A stretch of 64,000 nt of DNA, taken from Bacteroidota bacterium (GTDB lineage: Bacteria > Bacteroidota > Ignavibacteria > Ignavibacteriales > Ignavibacteriaceae). The stretch lies in assembly GCA_020161395.1 (NCBI GenBank), contig JAIUOE010000013.1:1-64000 (forward strand). The letters are read 5' to 3'. Each line of letters begins with the position of its first letter. Position 1 is the stretch's first letter. Shown here one piece after another: positions 45,592-55,667 of this stretch. Both the position numbers and the translations under genes were made by a program. Under the pieces are notes generated by a model, which saw only the letters and a program-made list of their open reading frames with translations, ran no database searches and was not told the origin of the DNA.

Positions 45592-46521
45592 TTAATTCTT
45601 ATAAAATTCAACTTTGGTTACATATATCTTATGGTCGCTGCCTGTAAATATAATCGTACCGTCATTGGAAGCCGAAGGGAAAAGAGCAGGGGTCATAAAT
45701 TCCTTTGTAATAATTGTTGATTCGCTTCTGTCGAACCGGGCAACCATGACCTCACTGTTCAGCAGTGTGTATCCGTCGTCTTCAGTCATCATGTACGCAA
45801 AATAATCATCGTTTATCCAGGAAGGATATTCACACTTCGGAAAGTTATATTCTTTTCCGGATTCGAGATCAAAAACAAAAATTCCATTGCCTGCGGAGTG
45901 AACGGCAAGTCTTTTCCCTGAAGGTGACCACTCTGCAAAGAGGACTTTTTCCTTCAATGAGGTTTGTTCCACTGCTCCCGGCTTCAGTTTCCCTGAAGGG
46001 TCGACGACAGTTAATCTTCCTTCGTTAATCGATGTGAAAAGATCATCAGAACGGTTTGAATTCCGTAAAATCTGACCGGTTCCGTTTTTCCCGCCGGTAG
46101 ATATTCCATCTCCGAGAAGAGAGTAGAAGAAAAGATTGTTTGATTCGGGATCCAGTTCTGCAATTTGTGACAATCCTTTTCCATCGGTGTATTCAAAAAG
46201 GGAAACTGTCTTTCTGTCAGGGGTTGAATTGCTGTTTGTTTTAAACAGGAATCTCTGACCATCGCGATTCCACCTCATACCCCAACCGGAACCGGGAGAA
46301 TTTTCTGTGATAATCTTCGATTTCCCTGTGGGGATTTCAAGGAGTTCAATTTTTGTATATCCCTTACCCGAGAGGAGGGCGTATTTCCCGTCAGGAGAGA
46401 GTTTTCCGAGTGAATACAGGGCATCACCATTTGTCAGGAGCACCGGGTTTATCGTCACCGAAATACCCTGGCCTAACAAAAGTGTTGCTGAAATAAGAGT
46501 TATAAATAATATTTTTTTCAT
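45592..46521 (-). CDS. Exported WD40-like (TolB-type) beta-propeller protein
   Basis: 309 residues with a signal peptide (~1-19). Repeated PD40-type strands are visible: LSPDGKYALLSG (~42), GMRWNRDGQRFLF (~86), AEWSPSGKRLAV (~200) and PSASNDGTIIF (~285). No enzyme domain is attached. It follows the T9SS amidase by 14 nt on the same strand, so the pair may act together at the envelope. Role unknown. Confidence 0.75.
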   Translation of the reverse strand: MKKILFITLISATLLLGQGISVTINPVLLTNGDALYSLGKLSPDGKYALLSGKGYTKIELLEIPTGKSKIITENSPGSGWGMRWNRDGQRFLFKTNSNSTPDRKTVSLFEYTDGKGLSQIAELDPESNNLFFYSLLGDGISTGGKNGTGQILRNSNRSDDLFTSINEGRLTVVDPSGKLKPGAVEQTSLKEKVLFAEWSPSGKRLAVHSAGNGIFVFDLESGKEYNFPKCEYPSWINDDYFAYMMTEDDGYTLLNSEVMVARFDRSESTIITKEFMTPALFPSASNDGTIIFTGSDHKIYVTKVEFYKN

Positions 46522-46535
46522 TTTAATTTCCGGAC

Positions 46536-48734
46536 TTATTTAAGGAGTAATATCTTTTGAACAGAATTCACATTATTTCCCGAAACATGGATAAAATAAG
46601 TTCCGGAGGGGAAATTGTTCATTTCCACATTGTAAGAATGTGAACCTCTGACAAGAGATCCATCATAAAGGGTTTGAATTTCTCTGCCAAGAATATCAAA
46701 GAGTTTGATCTTGTAGAGACCTTCTTCTGGAAGATTCACCGTCAGTTTTGTCGATGGATTGAAAGGGTTCGGATGTACTGTCATTGAAAATGAACCGGGG
46801 AGCAAGCCATCAGCCAAATCATCCACTGAAACAAAACCGCCAAAGTATCCCATAATCATGTCCACGAGCGCTTTTCGCTTGGTTGCATCGCCGATGGTTT
46901 CCACGGTAAAAGCCACATAAACAAGTTTACCGGGGTTTGTTCCTGAAGGAAACATACCATCAAATGCTACGGCTGCATTTTGAGTGGCATTATATCTAAG
47001 AATTGATGTGCTGCCATTAAGCGGGGCAATAACATCTGGCCAGTCTTCAGGATATGTCACTCCAAAAGTTGCAGAAAAACCATCAGTAAAAGTACCCGGA
47101 ACACCCGATGCTGAAGGTGTATTGGGAGTCGGGTTGTCAGCTATATAAGAAGCTTTCAGAAACTGATTAAAAAATTCCTTGTCGGTGGTCGTGCCGCGAC
47201 TGTCGAGATCCCATGCCACTTCAGAACCGGTAACGAAAAGCTTTCCGCCGTTTTGAAGGTATTCCTTCACAAATGTTTGTTCAGTTGTGGAGAAAGTTTC
47301 ATCGAGGGTCGATTCATCACCTAAAAGCCAGAAAAGGTACTTAAACGGCTTTATTTGAGATGAAGAGGTAATAGCCATATTGGAGACAGTGGAAAACCTG
47401 AGCAGAGACTCACCCAAAATTTCACCGTAATAAGAAGTGAAATTGTGGTAAGGTTGCTGCCAGCTTCCGGAGCCGCGATAACGGTTGAATCCGTCAACCA
47501 CTAATACCTGGTCACCACTTCCGGTGGTGAGAGCTCCATAAACTTTTGAGATTGCCGGACTGATACCGAAGAGATTTTTGGCTTTAAGGGCAACATAATA
47601 AGTCTGGTTAGCCGTTAGTCCCGAAAGGATATGGGTAGTAACATTCCCGGCTATTGTCTTGTAAGGGTTTCCTGTGGGGATGGCACCTGTTTCTGAGAGG
47701 TAAATCATGATCGAATCCACGAGTCCAGCGGGTTGTTCCCATCTTAGATTAAGAGCGCCCTCAGATGCAGTAACAGACAATAATTTCACAATCGGAGGAG
47801 CATCGGCAGAACCGCTGAGGAGATTTTTTTTGTTGATTTTACCGGCTGTTATTGTGACAGTCGTGTTTGTTGTATCCAGATTTGAATAGACCGAGATCGG
47901 GTAGGTACCGGGCGCGAGAGAATCGAATCTGTAAAAACCGTTTCCGAGAGAGTCAACGAGATAAGTTTTGTTAAGCGATGTGAGTACGACTCTCACTCCT
48001 TTTACGGGATTGCCTGTGGTCAGATTTGTAACGATTCCGACGAGACTTCCGTGTGAAGGGAGTGGTTTTTTGTAATATTTCAGGTAAGACAGGTAGAGTG
48101 CTTCAGCCTCTGTCATCAGATAGTCAAGATTAGCCAGTCTTGCCGCTTCAGCAGGGAAATCGAAAAAAGAACCCTCGCTGAGGACCCCGGGCATTGCCAG
48201 ATCATTCAGTACACCCAGATTGTAGCCGAGGAAGCAGTAGTCACCACGGGGGTATCCTACAGTTGTCTGAAGTCCTGCAAAAAGTTCTGCTGCCATATAG
48301 ACAGACATACTGTCAGCAGTTCCAGGCCACTGCGGATTACCGTTAGGGCATAACGAGTTGTTCAACTGTTCAAACAATACGAGAGAGTAATTGCTTGTTC
48401 CCTGGAAGGCGTTGTGATGAATGGAGTGAAAAAAATCGACATTGTTGTTGTTTGCTACTGCTTCTCTCTCCGAGAGGGTGAGGCAGGCACCGAGCGAATC
48501 GAAATCACCTCTCGTCGAAAAAACCGTTGCACCATCCCTTTGCAGGTACCTTTTGAGGTAGGGCATGACGATATGGTTTACATAGGCTTCAAACCTTTTT
48601 GTTTCAGGCTCGCAGGTTGCACTCTTAGGACTGCCGTGTCCGGGATCGAGAGCAAATTTCTTACCCGCAAAATTCTGAGAAAATGTTGAAATTGTAACAA
48701 TTGTCAGAAAAAATATAAAATAGTGTAGCCGCAT
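46536..48734 (-). CDS. N-acetylmuramoyl-L-alanine amidase with FN3 and T9SS sorting domain
   Basis: 732 residues. Signal peptide (~1-19). The amidase_3 domain (~23-230) has zinc ligands in ALDPGHGSP (~28) and HSIHHNAF (~102) and the catalytic Glu in VLSEGSFFDFP (~186). Then come a carboxypeptidase-regulatory-like repeat (~243-305), FN3 (~318-405), a ~220-residue alpha/beta domain (~410-635) I cannot name, and a T9SS domain with HPNPFNPSTKLTV (~657). It cleaves the bond between MurNAc and the stem peptide. Export by T9SS suggests attack on other cells' walls, or surface remodelling. Confidence 0.9.
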   Translation of the reverse strand: MRLHYFIFFLTIVTISTFSQNFAGKKFALDPGHGSPKSATCEPETKRFEAYVNHIVMPYLKRYLQRDGATVFSTRGDFDSLGACLTLSEREAVANNNNVDFFHSIHHNAFQGTSNYSLVLFEQLNNSLCPNGNPQWPGTADSMSVYMAAELFAGLQTTVGYPRGDYCFLGYNLGVLNDLAMPGVLSEGSFFDFPAEAARLANLDYLMTEAEALYLSYLKYYKKPLPSHGSLVGIVTNLTTGNPVKGVRVVLTSLNKTYLVDSLGNGFYRFDSLAPGTYPISVYSNLDTTNTTVTITAGKINKKNLLSGSADAPPIVKLLSVTASEGALNLRWEQPAGLVDSIMIYLSETGAIPTGNPYKTIAGNVTTHILSGLTANQTYYVALKAKNLFGISPAISKVYGALTTGSGDQVLVVDGFNRYRGSGSWQQPYHNFTSYYGEILGESLLRFSTVSNMAITSSSQIKPFKYLFWLLGDESTLDETFSTTEQTFVKEYLQNGGKLFVTGSEVAWDLDSRGTTTDKEFFNQFLKASYIADNPTPNTPSASGVPGTFTDGFSATFGVTYPEDWPDVIAPLNGSTSILRYNATQNAAVAFDGMFPSGTNPGKLVYVAFTVETIGDATKRKALVDMIMGYFGGFVSVDDLADGLLPGSFSMTVHPNPFNPSTKLTVNLPEEGLYKIKLFDILGREIQTLYDGSLVRGSHSYNVEMNNFPSGTYFIHVSGNNVNSVQKILLLK

Positions 48735-48850
48735 TTCGAAAACCTTTTATCCAAATATGTATCATATAAAGTTACGGATAACCAAGCTAATATCAAAGGA
48801 TTGCGGTTCATTTTTAAGGGATACAAGGAGAGTGACGGAGGATCAAATAA

Positions 48851-48880
48851 AAAAGGCTGCCCTTTTTGAGACAGCCTTCA
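48851..48880 (-). terminator. Terminator after the mini T9SS gene
   Basis: On the minus strand GGCTGTC pairs with GGCAGCC (one G-T pair) around a 9-nt loop, followed by six T. The plus strand lacks a good T-run. Confidence 0.8.
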
Positions 48881-48905
48881 AACTTTTAGATGCAGTAAAA
48901 TGAAA

Positions 48906-49283
48906 TTACTTAAGGTAAGTCATTTTTCTGGTAAGAGTGGTGTTTCCCATTTTCAATTTGTAGAGATAAACTCCAGACTGAAGAGGGGCAGCATTAAATT
49001 TTATGCTGTAGGTTCCGGTTGACTGGAACTCATCCACGAGAACTGCGACTTCAACTCCGAGGAGGTTATAGACTGAAAGTCTTACCTGACCCGCATTTGG
49101 AAGATGATAGCTGATGGTCGTTTCAGGATTAAACGGATTGGGATAATTTTGTTCCAATACAAAACTGCGTGGATTATCTCCGTTACCTTTAGGCGTACTT
49201 GCCTTGGTTTCCGTCTTCATCGAGGGAAGACCAGCCACCACCAGTAAGGTGGCTAAAATTATAATTGTAAAAAATCTTTTCAT
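48906..49283 (-). CDS. Mini-protein: signal peptide plus T9SS sorting domain only
   Basis: 125 residues from ATG 49283 (the frame opens 12 codons earlier, but this Met starts the signal peptide MKRFFTIIILATLLVVAG). After a ~20-residue polar spacer comes a complete T9SS type A domain (QNYPNPFNPETTISYHL at ~51, ending in KMTYLK). No cargo domain is present. It could be a remnant of a larger secreted protein or a stand-alone surface beta-sandwich. A promoter 186 nt upstream and its own terminator argue that it is expressed. Confidence 0.85.
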   Translation of the reverse strand: MKRFFTIIILATLLVVAGLPSMKTETKASTPKGNGDNPRSFVLEQNYPNPFNPETTISYHLPNAGQVRLSVYNLLGVEVAVLVDEFQSTGTYSIKFNAAPLQSGVYLYKLKMGNTTLTRKMTYLK

Positions 49284-49596
49284 GATTAAACCTCTATAGT
49301 CTGTATCGTTCTCATTCATTCACTAATAACGCTACAAAAAATGTGCCAAAGTAAAATTTAAGTAATAGATCGCCTTTTATCGCTTTTAGACGCTGTTTGT
49401 CTTTGTAAAGTTTTACGGGTTGCCCTTAATTATGTACACCCGTCCAAAAATGTGTACTATGTACAATGCAAATATAATTTAAAAACAGGTCATTATGCAA
49501 AATAATTCCATGAAAGGATAAATTTTATTTTGGACGGAAATAATTTCGTGATGCAGCGCATTCAGCCCTTCTTTTTCCAGACCGGGAATTCGATTA
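49284..49596. other. Divergent intergenic region with promoter and inverted repeats
   Basis: Between the mini T9SS gene and threonine aldolase. It holds a minus-strand promoter (49469-49500), a GTACAC / GTGTAC inverted pair around 49435-49456, and the exact 10-bp inverted repeat CCGTCCAAAA (49440-49449) / TTTTGGACGG (49528-49537) that brackets the promoter. No ORF. Confidence 0.6.
49469..49500 (-). promoter_or_regulatory. Bacteroidetes-type promoter of the mini T9SS gene
   Basis: Minus strand TTG (49498-49500), 21-nt spacer, TATATTTG (49469-49476). The start codon is at 49283, leaving an unusually long leader of roughly 180 nt. Confidence 0.55.
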
Positions 49597-50688
49597 ATGA
49601 TTGTAAGGCAAACAAAAAAAAGTGGTATTTTTGAAGATGAATTAAAGCAGAATTTGGATGACACATTGAAAATAATTGATTTAAGAAGCGACACAGTGAC
49701 AAAACCTTCGCCCGGGATGAGAAAGGCGATGTACGAAGCTGAAGTTGGGGATGATGTATTTAAAGAAGATCCGACAGTAAATGAATTTCAGGAGTATGCG
49801 GCAGACCTTCTGGGATTTGAATCAGCCCTCTTTGTTTTCAGCGGTGTTATGGGTAACCAGTTGTGCCTCAAAACCCACACTCAGCCGCATGATGAGGTGA
49901 TTTGTGACGCTGAATCGCATATTTTTTATTATGAATCAGGCTCTCCCGCAGTTTTAAGCGGCTTACAGTTGTTTCCTGTCTTTACAAATGACGGTATCAT
50001 GACGCCCGAACTGGTTGCCCCCGCAATCAGACCAGTCGAAGCCTACTACATGCCGAGAACCAGAGTAATTGCACTCGAAAACACACATAACAGAAGAATG
50101 GGGAGGGTTTATCCTCTCGATAACATAAAAAAACTTGAAAAATTTGTACATGACAAGGGATTTATTTTTCATCTGGATGGTGCAAGAGTTTGGAATGCTG
50201 CCGTGAATCTCGGCGTGGAGCCAAAAGAAATTACTTCTCACTTCGATTCAGTTTCCTGTTGTCTCTCGAAAGGTTTGGGAGCTCCTGTCGGATCTGTCAT
50301 TGCCGGGAACAGGGACTTTATTAAAGAGGCATTCAGGTTCAGAAAGGCGTGGGGAGGTGGAGCAAGACAGGTTGGAGTATTGGCAGCAGCCGGACTCTAT
50401 GCGTTAAAAAATAATATTATCCGACTTCAGGAAGACCATGAAAATGCCGGATATATGGCAAAAGAACTCGCGAACATGCCCCAATATGAGATAGATTCAG
50501 ATGCTGTTCAAACAAATATTCTCATTTTCAAACACAGAACAAAATCACCCGAGGTACTGATGGCGGAGTGTGAGGCGGAAGGTCTTCGTTTCCTTCCCGG
50601 TCCAATCGGTACAGTCAGGGCGATAACGCACATGGATGTGAATAAAGATCAGATCAGCGAAGCACTAAATATATTGTGGAGATTGTAA
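49597..50688 (+). CDS. ltaE: Low-specificity L-threonine aldolase
   Basis: PLP enzyme that splits threonine/allo-threonine into glycine and acetaldehyde. IDLRSDTVTKPSPGMRKAM begins the fold, GDDVFKEDPTVNEFQ is the family signature, and the PLP Lys is in SCCLSKGLGAPVGS (~residue 225). The frame opens at ATG 49597 (363 residues). A TTG at 49666 giving MKIIDLRSDTVT (340 residues) fits the family length better and has GGAT upstream, so the true start may be there. Followed by a thioesterase after 2 nt. Confidence 0.92.
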   Translation: MIVRQTKKSGIFEDELKQNLDDTLKIIDLRSDTVTKPSPGMRKAMYEAEVGDDVFKEDPTVNEFQEYAADLLGFESALFVFSGVMGNQLCLKTHTQPHDEVICDAESHIFYYESGSPAVLSGLQLFPVFTNDGIMTPELVAPAIRPVEAYYMPRTRVIALENTHNRRMGRVYPLDNIKKLEKFVHDKGFIFHLDGARVWNAAVNLGVEPKEITSHFDSVSCCLSKGLGAPVGSVIAGNRDFIKEAFRFRKAWGGGARQVGVLAAAGLYALKNNIIRLQEDHENAGYMAKELANMPQYEIDSDAVQTNILIFKHRTKSPEVLMAECEAEGLRFLPGPIGTVRAITHMDVNKDQISEALNILWRL

Positions 50689-50690
50689 CT

Positions 50691-51152
50691 ATGTTTGAGT
50701 ACAATGGACATAAATTTTATCATGTCACAAAGTTGAAAGTCAGATTCCACGAGGTTGATATGCTGGGAGTATGCAACAATGCTGTTTATGTTTCATTTTT
50801 TGAACAATCCCGTCTCGAATATCTGAAAGAGACAGGATTGATTCCGGAGAAGGGTTTGTTTAGTGATGGTTTCGATTTTTTCATGGTGAGAAATGAGATT
50901 AACTACAGAAGACATTCAAAATATGATGACGAACTCGAGATTTATACAAGGATATCCTACATAGGTAATTCCTCTTACGGATTTGAACATGTAATTGTGA
51001 ACACCACTTCAGGAGAGGTGGTGGTGGACGGTTCCGGTGTTGTTGCTCAGGTCGATCAAAAAACTGGTAAAACAGCTCCCTTGAGTGACGAATTTACAAC
51101 AAAAGTTGGAACATTTGAGAGAAGAAGTTTTGACAGGAGTAAAAAAGCATGA
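50691..51152 (+). CDS. Acyl-CoA thioesterase, hot-dog fold (YbgC/4HBT-like)
   Basis: 153 residues from ATG 50691; the five codons upstream overlap ltaE and are discarded. The 4HBT signature is KVRFHEVDMLGVCNNAVYVSFFEQSR (split: RFHEVDMLG with the catalytic Asp, then NNAVYVSFFE). It hydrolyses acyl-CoA thioesters, substrate unknown. Stop TGA overlaps the next ATG (ATGA). Confidence 0.88.
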   Translation: MFEYNGHKFYHVTKLKVRFHEVDMLGVCNNAVYVSFFEQSRLEYLKETGLIPEKGLFSDGFDFFMVRNEINYRRHSKYDDELEIYTRISYIGNSSYGFEHVIVNTTSGEVVVDGSGVVAQVDQKTGKTAPLSDEFTTKVGTFERRSFDRSKKA

Positions 51153-51835
51153 AAAGAATTGTTTTTGATATAGAGACTGTCGCACTACCGTGGGAGTCAT
51201 TTTCTCCCAGCCAGCAGGAATACCTCCTGAGAGATGCAGAAAAAGAAAAAACACCGGAAGACAGGGAACGAAAACAGGCGGAACTGAAAGACTGGACAGC
51301 ATTGTATCCCTTTACATCGAAAGTTGTGGTAATCGGGATGTATTATGTGGAACAGCAAAAAGGATATGTTTTTTATGAGAATGAGACCGAGGAAGTGTGG
51401 CAGTCGGAGGAGACCGGTTTTAGCTACAAGGGATTGCCCGAGCGGGAAATTCTGATAAAGTTTTGGGAATTTGTTTCAAAAGTTGATCAACTTATTTCGT
51501 TTAACGGCAGGGGATTCGATGTTCCTTTTCTTATGTTGCGGTCGGCACTTCTCGGAATAAAACCTTCGAAAAATTTGATGGGGAACAGGTTCGACAGCAA
51601 GCTGCACCTCGATCTTCTCGAACAGTTATCATTTTATGGTGGATTCCGCAAATTCAATCTCGATTTTTACTGCCACAGTTTTGGAATTAAAACTCCCAAA
51701 TCGAAAGATGTTTCAGGTTCTGAAGTAAAAAACATGTATCATGAAGGGAGAATAAAAGAAATTGCTGAATATTGCGGAAGGGATATTTATGCGACATATC
51801 AACTCTATGATATTTGGCAGCAATATCTTGCGTAA
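51149..51835 (+). CDS. PolB-like 3'-5' exonuclease, RNase H fold
   Basis: 228 residues. DEDD exonuclease core: IVFDIETVALP (~4-14), SFNGRGFDVPFLMLRS (~117), then HLDLLEQLSFYGG and the last acidic site in EYCGRDIYATYQLY (~210). It matches the predicted PolB-like 3'-5' exonuclease family (PF10108). No polymerase domain is attached; likely DNA or RNA end trimming. It overlaps the thioesterase gene by four bases. Confidence 0.85.
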   Translation: MKRIVFDIETVALPWESFSPSQQEYLLRDAEKEKTPEDRERKQAELKDWTALYPFTSKVVVIGMYYVEQQKGYVFYENETEEVWQSEETGFSYKGLPEREILIKFWEFVSKVDQLISFNGRGFDVPFLMLRSALLGIKPSKNLMGNRFDSKLHLDLLEQLSFYGGFRKFNLDFYCHSFGIKTPKSKDVSGSEVKNMYHEGRIKEIAEYCGRDIYATYQLYDIWQQYLA

Positions 51836-51874
51836 AATTAAACCCGGAAATTTTGAAACCAATGGAATTGACGA

Positions 51875-54100
51875 ATGAAAGAACCTGAAGTAACACTTGA
51901 ACTCTCTCTCGAACACGGACTCACCAAAGAAGAATATGAAGATATTTGCAACCGTTTGGGAAGGACACCCTCATTCACCGAGCTGGGGATTTTCAGTGTA
52001 ATGTGGAGTGAGCATTGCAGTTATAAAAATTCCATTAAGCTGATAAAAACATTACCCAGAAGTGGTGGCAGACTCCTTGTGGGAGCCGGGGAAGAGAATG
52101 CCGGACTTGTGGATATTGGAGACGGTTACGCTATAGCATTTAAAATTGAAAGCCATAATCATCCGTCTGCGGTCGAACCTTATCAAGGAGCGGCCACCGG
52201 TGTCGGAGGAATTTTAAGGGATATCTTCACTATGGGTGCCCGACCAATCGCTGCCCTGAACTCACTTCGGTTCGGATCACTTGATGATGACAGAACGAGA
52301 TACCTTTTCAACGGGGTGGTTGAGGGTATAGCTGATTATGGAAATTGTTTCGGTGTTCCGACAGTAGCCGGAGAAGTCTATTTTGACGAATGCTATCACG
52401 GTAACCCTTTAGTAAATGCGATGGCTGTCGGAGTTGTCAAACATGGAATGACAGCTTCAGCCACTGCTGAGGGAGCGGGAAATCCTGTGATTATAGTGGG
52501 TTCATCCACAGGACGGGACGGGATTCATGGTGCTACATTCGCTTCCGAAGAAATTTCGGAGAAAAGTGAGGCAAAGCGTCCATCGGTTCAGGTTGGTGAT
52601 CCGTTTACTGAAAAGCTGTTGCTCGAGGCAAGTCTGGAAGTCATTAGAAAAGGTTATATTGTAGGAATTCAGGATATGGGGGCGGCGGGAATCTCCTGTT
52701 CCACTACCGAAATGAGCGGGAAGGGGAACCACGGGATGGTAATCGACCTGTCAAAAGTGCCTCTTCGTGAAACCGGGATGACAGCCTATGAGATAATGCT
52801 TTCCGAAAGTCAGGAGAGAATGCTCGTAGTTGCGAAAAAAGAATTTGAGAAAGATGTAAAAGAAGTTTTTGAAAAATGGGATCTTCATTGCGAAACAATC
52901 GGGGAAGTTACTGCAGACAGAAGAGTAAAAATCTTTTACAACAGTGAGTTAAAAGCCGATGTAGATCCTTACGATCTCGTACTTGGAGGTGGTGCTCCGC
53001 AATATGACAGAGAGACCCGGAAACCACTTTATTTGGAGGAAACAGCAAAATTCCAAAAAACAGAACTTCCCGTTCCCGGAGATCTGAAAGCTGCAGTTCT
53101 GAAGGTTTTGTCGTCTCCGGTGATTGCATCCAAAAAATGGGTTTACAGGCAATATGACAGTATGGTTAGAACCAATACAGTAAAAGGTCCGGGAACAGGT
53201 GACGCTGCTGTGGTATACCTGAAAGACACCAATAAAGCAATTTCAGTGAAAACAGATTGTAACTCAAGATTCGTTTATCTTGATCCAAAGGAAGGAGGCA
53301 AACTCGCCGTTGCCGAGGCAGCGAGAAATGTCGTATGCACAGGTGCCATTCCCCTCGCAATCACAAATTGTTTGAATTTCGGAAATCCGTACAAACCTGA
53401 AATTTACTGGCAATTCAAAGAAGCTGTCACAGGAATGGGTGAGGCATGCAGGTTTTTTGATACACCCGTGACAGGAGGAAATGTCTCCTTTTATAACGAG
53501 TCACCTGATTCTGCTGTATATCCGACACCTGTAGTGGGAATGCTCGGGTTAATTGAAGATTTGTCCCACATAACAGGGATGCACTTCAAAAATGAGGGAG
53601 ATCTCATAATTATTGCCGGAGAAGATGCTGAAGAAATTGGCGGTTCCGAGTATTTAAAAATCATTCACAATTTGGTAAAGGGAACACCTCCGGTTTGTGA
53701 TCTGGAGAAAGAGAAAAAGCTGCACGATTTCACTCTTGCAGCCATCAGGGCGGGGTTTGTTAATTCAGCACACGATGTGTCTGAAGGTGGAGTCGTGGTC
53801 ACAATTATTGAGTCGTGCATTGCAGACCCGGAGAGACCTGTTGGAGCGGAGGTCATTCTCCCCGGCACACGCGAAGATTTCGCCCTCTTTTCCGAAACCC
53901 AGGGGAGAATTGTCTTTTCAATTGCACCGGAAAACCTGAAGAAGTTAGAGTCATTGGCACTCGATAAGGGTGTAGCTGTCAGGGTTGCCGGGAAGACCGG
54001 GGGAAAAAGTGTAAAAATTAATGACATTGAATTTGAGATATCGGAGCTAACAGAAAGATATTATGAAGCTATTCCGGCACTTATGGCACGAAAAAGTTAA
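51875..54100 (+). CDS. purL: Phosphoribosylformylglycinamidine synthase subunit PurL (small form)
   Basis: 741 residues, so the small PurL that needs separate PurS and PurQ (neither in the window). Motifs: [13 protein letters not shown] (~42) with the catalytic His, [28 protein letters not shown] (in two parts, ~88-115), [15 protein letters not shown] (~266) and HDVSEGGV (~631). It makes FGAM in purine synthesis. The last 38 bases overlap the next gene. Confidence 0.95.
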   Translation: MKEPEVTLELSLEHGLTKEEYEDICNRLGRTPSFTELGIFSVMWSEHCSYKNSIKLIKTLPRSGGRLLVGAGEENAGLVDIGDGYAIAFKIESHNHPSAVEPYQGAATGVGGILRDIFTMGARPIAALNSLRFGSLDDDRTRYLFNGVVEGIADYGNCFGVPTVAGEVYFDECYHGNPLVNAMAVGVVKHGMTASATAEGAGNPVIIVGSSTGRDGIHGATFASEEISEKSEAKRPSVQVGDPFTEKLLLEASLEVIRKGYIVGIQDMGAAGISCSTTEMSGKGNHGMVIDLSKVPLRETGMTAYEIMLSESQERMLVVAKKEFEKDVKEVFEKWDLHCETIGEVTADRRVKIFYNSELKADVDPYDLVLGGGAPQYDRETRKPLYLEETAKFQKTELPVPGDLKAAVLKVLSSPVIASKKWVYRQYDSMVRTNTVKGPGTGDAAVVYLKDTNKAISVKTDCNSRFVYLDPKEGGKLAVAEAARNVVCTGAIPLAITNCLNFGNPYKPEIYWQFKEAVTGMGEACRFFDTPVTGGNVSFYNESPDSAVYPTPVVGMLGLIEDLSHITGMHFKNEGDLIIIAGEDAEEIGGSEYLKIIHNLVKGTPPVCDLEKEKKLHDFTLAAIRAGFVNSAHDVSEGGVVVTIIESCIADPERPVGAEVILPGTREDFALFSETQGRIVFSIAPENLKKLESLALDKGVAVRVAGKTGGKSVKINDIEFEISELTERYYEAIPALMARKS

Positions 54101-55118
54101 GCCATTTTTTAAAATATTTGTTTTGATATTTGATGGAGTGTTCGTTTTTGAACCTGAAATGTTCAGGAAGAAATCGACCTATAACCGGGTTAACAGGCTT
54201 TACAAAATTTATGTAGAGTGGATATTAAGATTTATTGACAGATTTGATCAGCATCATGTCTTTCTTTTTTCGGGAGCGCTCGCTTTTTCTCTATTCTTGT
54301 GTATAATCCCGATCACACTGATCATGTTCTTTATTTTGGGAAATTTTCTGACCTCGGTAGAATTTGTTGGCAGGATAAACACATTCATTGATGCATTGAT
54401 ACCTTATCAGAGTTATGCGGAATTTGCGAAGACTATGATTGGCGGCAGAATCGAGGAGCTTGTGGAGTACAAAAATGTCGCCGGAATCATCGGTTTTAGT
54501 GCATTACTTTTTGCTGCGTCCGGCTTTTTCTCAAGTATCCGGACAGTTTTGCACAATGTTTTTGATGTACCTGAGCAGAAAAACATAATCATCTCGAAAC
54601 TCGTTGATTTTCTTCTGATACTTGTGATGATTGTTCTGTTTTTTGCGATATTTCTGATCTTGCCGGCTTTGATGGTTCTTCAGAGGATTGCGCTTGAGAT
54701 GCCATTTCTGGGGCTGCTCGACTCGGTGTTGCTTAAGGACACTTTTACAGTTGCGGTTTCTTTTTTATCGATTTTTATACTCTTTTATTTCTTTTACAGG
54801 ATTGTTCCTTCAAAAAAGATAAGGAAAGTTTCATTGTTTGTCGGAGCCATGATTGCAGCCGGACTATGGATACTTGCAAAGTTTGCATTCGGATATTACA
54901 TCGACAATGTGGCTTCATTCGGTCAGATTTACGGGACTTATTCTCTTCTGATAGTGATAGCGTTCTGGATCTATTACACTAACATGGTTTTTATAATCGG
55001 AGCAGAGCTGGCAAGACTGTACGATGAGAATGTGAAAGTAAAACAAAAAAAATCAAAATTTATTGCGATCAACACCATGCTTCGCTGGCTGGATGATCAA
55101 ACGATCAATAAAAAGTGA
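54063..55118 (+). CDS. YihY/BrkB family inner-membrane protein
   Basis: 351 residues with six predicted helices. [22 protein letters not shown] (in two parts) near residue 70, [24 protein letters not shown] and [27 protein letters not shown] are typical of PF03631. Formerly called 'ribonuclease BN', this is a membrane protein of uncertain function. It starts inside purL (38-nt overlap). Confidence 0.88.
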   Translation: MKLFRHLWHEKVKPFFKIFVLIFDGVFVFEPEMFRKKSTYNRVNRLYKIYVEWILRFIDRFDQHHVFLFSGALAFSLFLCIIPITLIMFFILGNFLTSVEFVGRINTFIDALIPYQSYAEFAKTMIGGRIEELVEYKNVAGIIGFSALLFAASGFFSSIRTVLHNVFDVPEQKNIIISKLVDFLLILVMIVLFFAIFLILPALMVLQRIALEMPFLGLLDSVLLKDTFTVAVSFLSIFILFYFFYRIVPSKKIRKVSLFVGAMIAAGLWILAKFAFGYYIDNVASFGQIYGTYSLLIVIAFWIYYTNMVFIIGAELARLYDENVKVKQKKSKFIAINTMLRWLDDQTINKK

Positions 55119-55236
55119 AAATATTGCATATAATTGCAAGAATGTCCGACAGAGATTTTGTTCTGTCAGTATCTATTTATTATATTTAACAGTTATTCTA
55201 AAAAAGTTTATGCTCAATTAGGAGTCAGATAAGTTT

Positions 55237-55476
55237 ATGAAATTTGATTGGTCTCAATTCAAAGGAAAATCTGTACATGTTACCATGTTTGAAAATTACG
55301 GACTGGTAACCGATTCTTTCTCTAATACTCCCGTATATGAGATCGTTTTCAAGATGGGGAAGCTTGAAGCCACTTACGATGACGGCTTGCTTCTGAGGAA
55401 CGAGAGAGAGAATGGTGAAACGGTAAGGATATTTATTCCTTACAATTCGATTAAATGTGCAGAGATACAAGAGTAA
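55237..55476 (+). CDS. Small all-beta protein of unknown function (possibly LSm-like)
   Basis: 79 residues, no signal peptide, predicted as five or six short strands: KSVHVTMFE, GLVTDSFS, YEIVFKMGKLEATY, GLLLRNE, TVRIFIPYNSIKCAEI. The final 'FIPYNSIKCAEI' resembles the Sm2 strand of Hfq/LSm barrels ('YKHAIS...'), but similarity is weak. AGGAG lies ~13 nt before the ATG. Both flanking gaps are over 100 nt, so it may be a separate unit. Confidence 0.65.
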   Translation: MKFDWSQFKGKSVHVTMFENYGLVTDSFSNTPVYEIVFKMGKLEATYDDGLLLRNERENGETVRIFIPYNSIKCAEIQE

Positions 55477-55667
55477 AAATAAATTTTGCTCTTTTAGCTG
55501 ATCAGAAATTTAAATTGAAGAGGAATTTCAGACACCACTTCAAAAGTTTCAAGAAAAGTGGCTCCAACATTTTTAAAATTTGAGGGGTATGGTACCGGTT
55601 GCCCGGGTGATTCATGCCCTCATTTTCCCGCTCAATTCTTTCCTCAAATAAACAAGACAGAAATTCG

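Noticed and set aside
55145-55175. Terminator hairpin GACAGA/TCTGTC after the YihY gene
   Set aside because: Only a 6-bp stem and no T-run follows.
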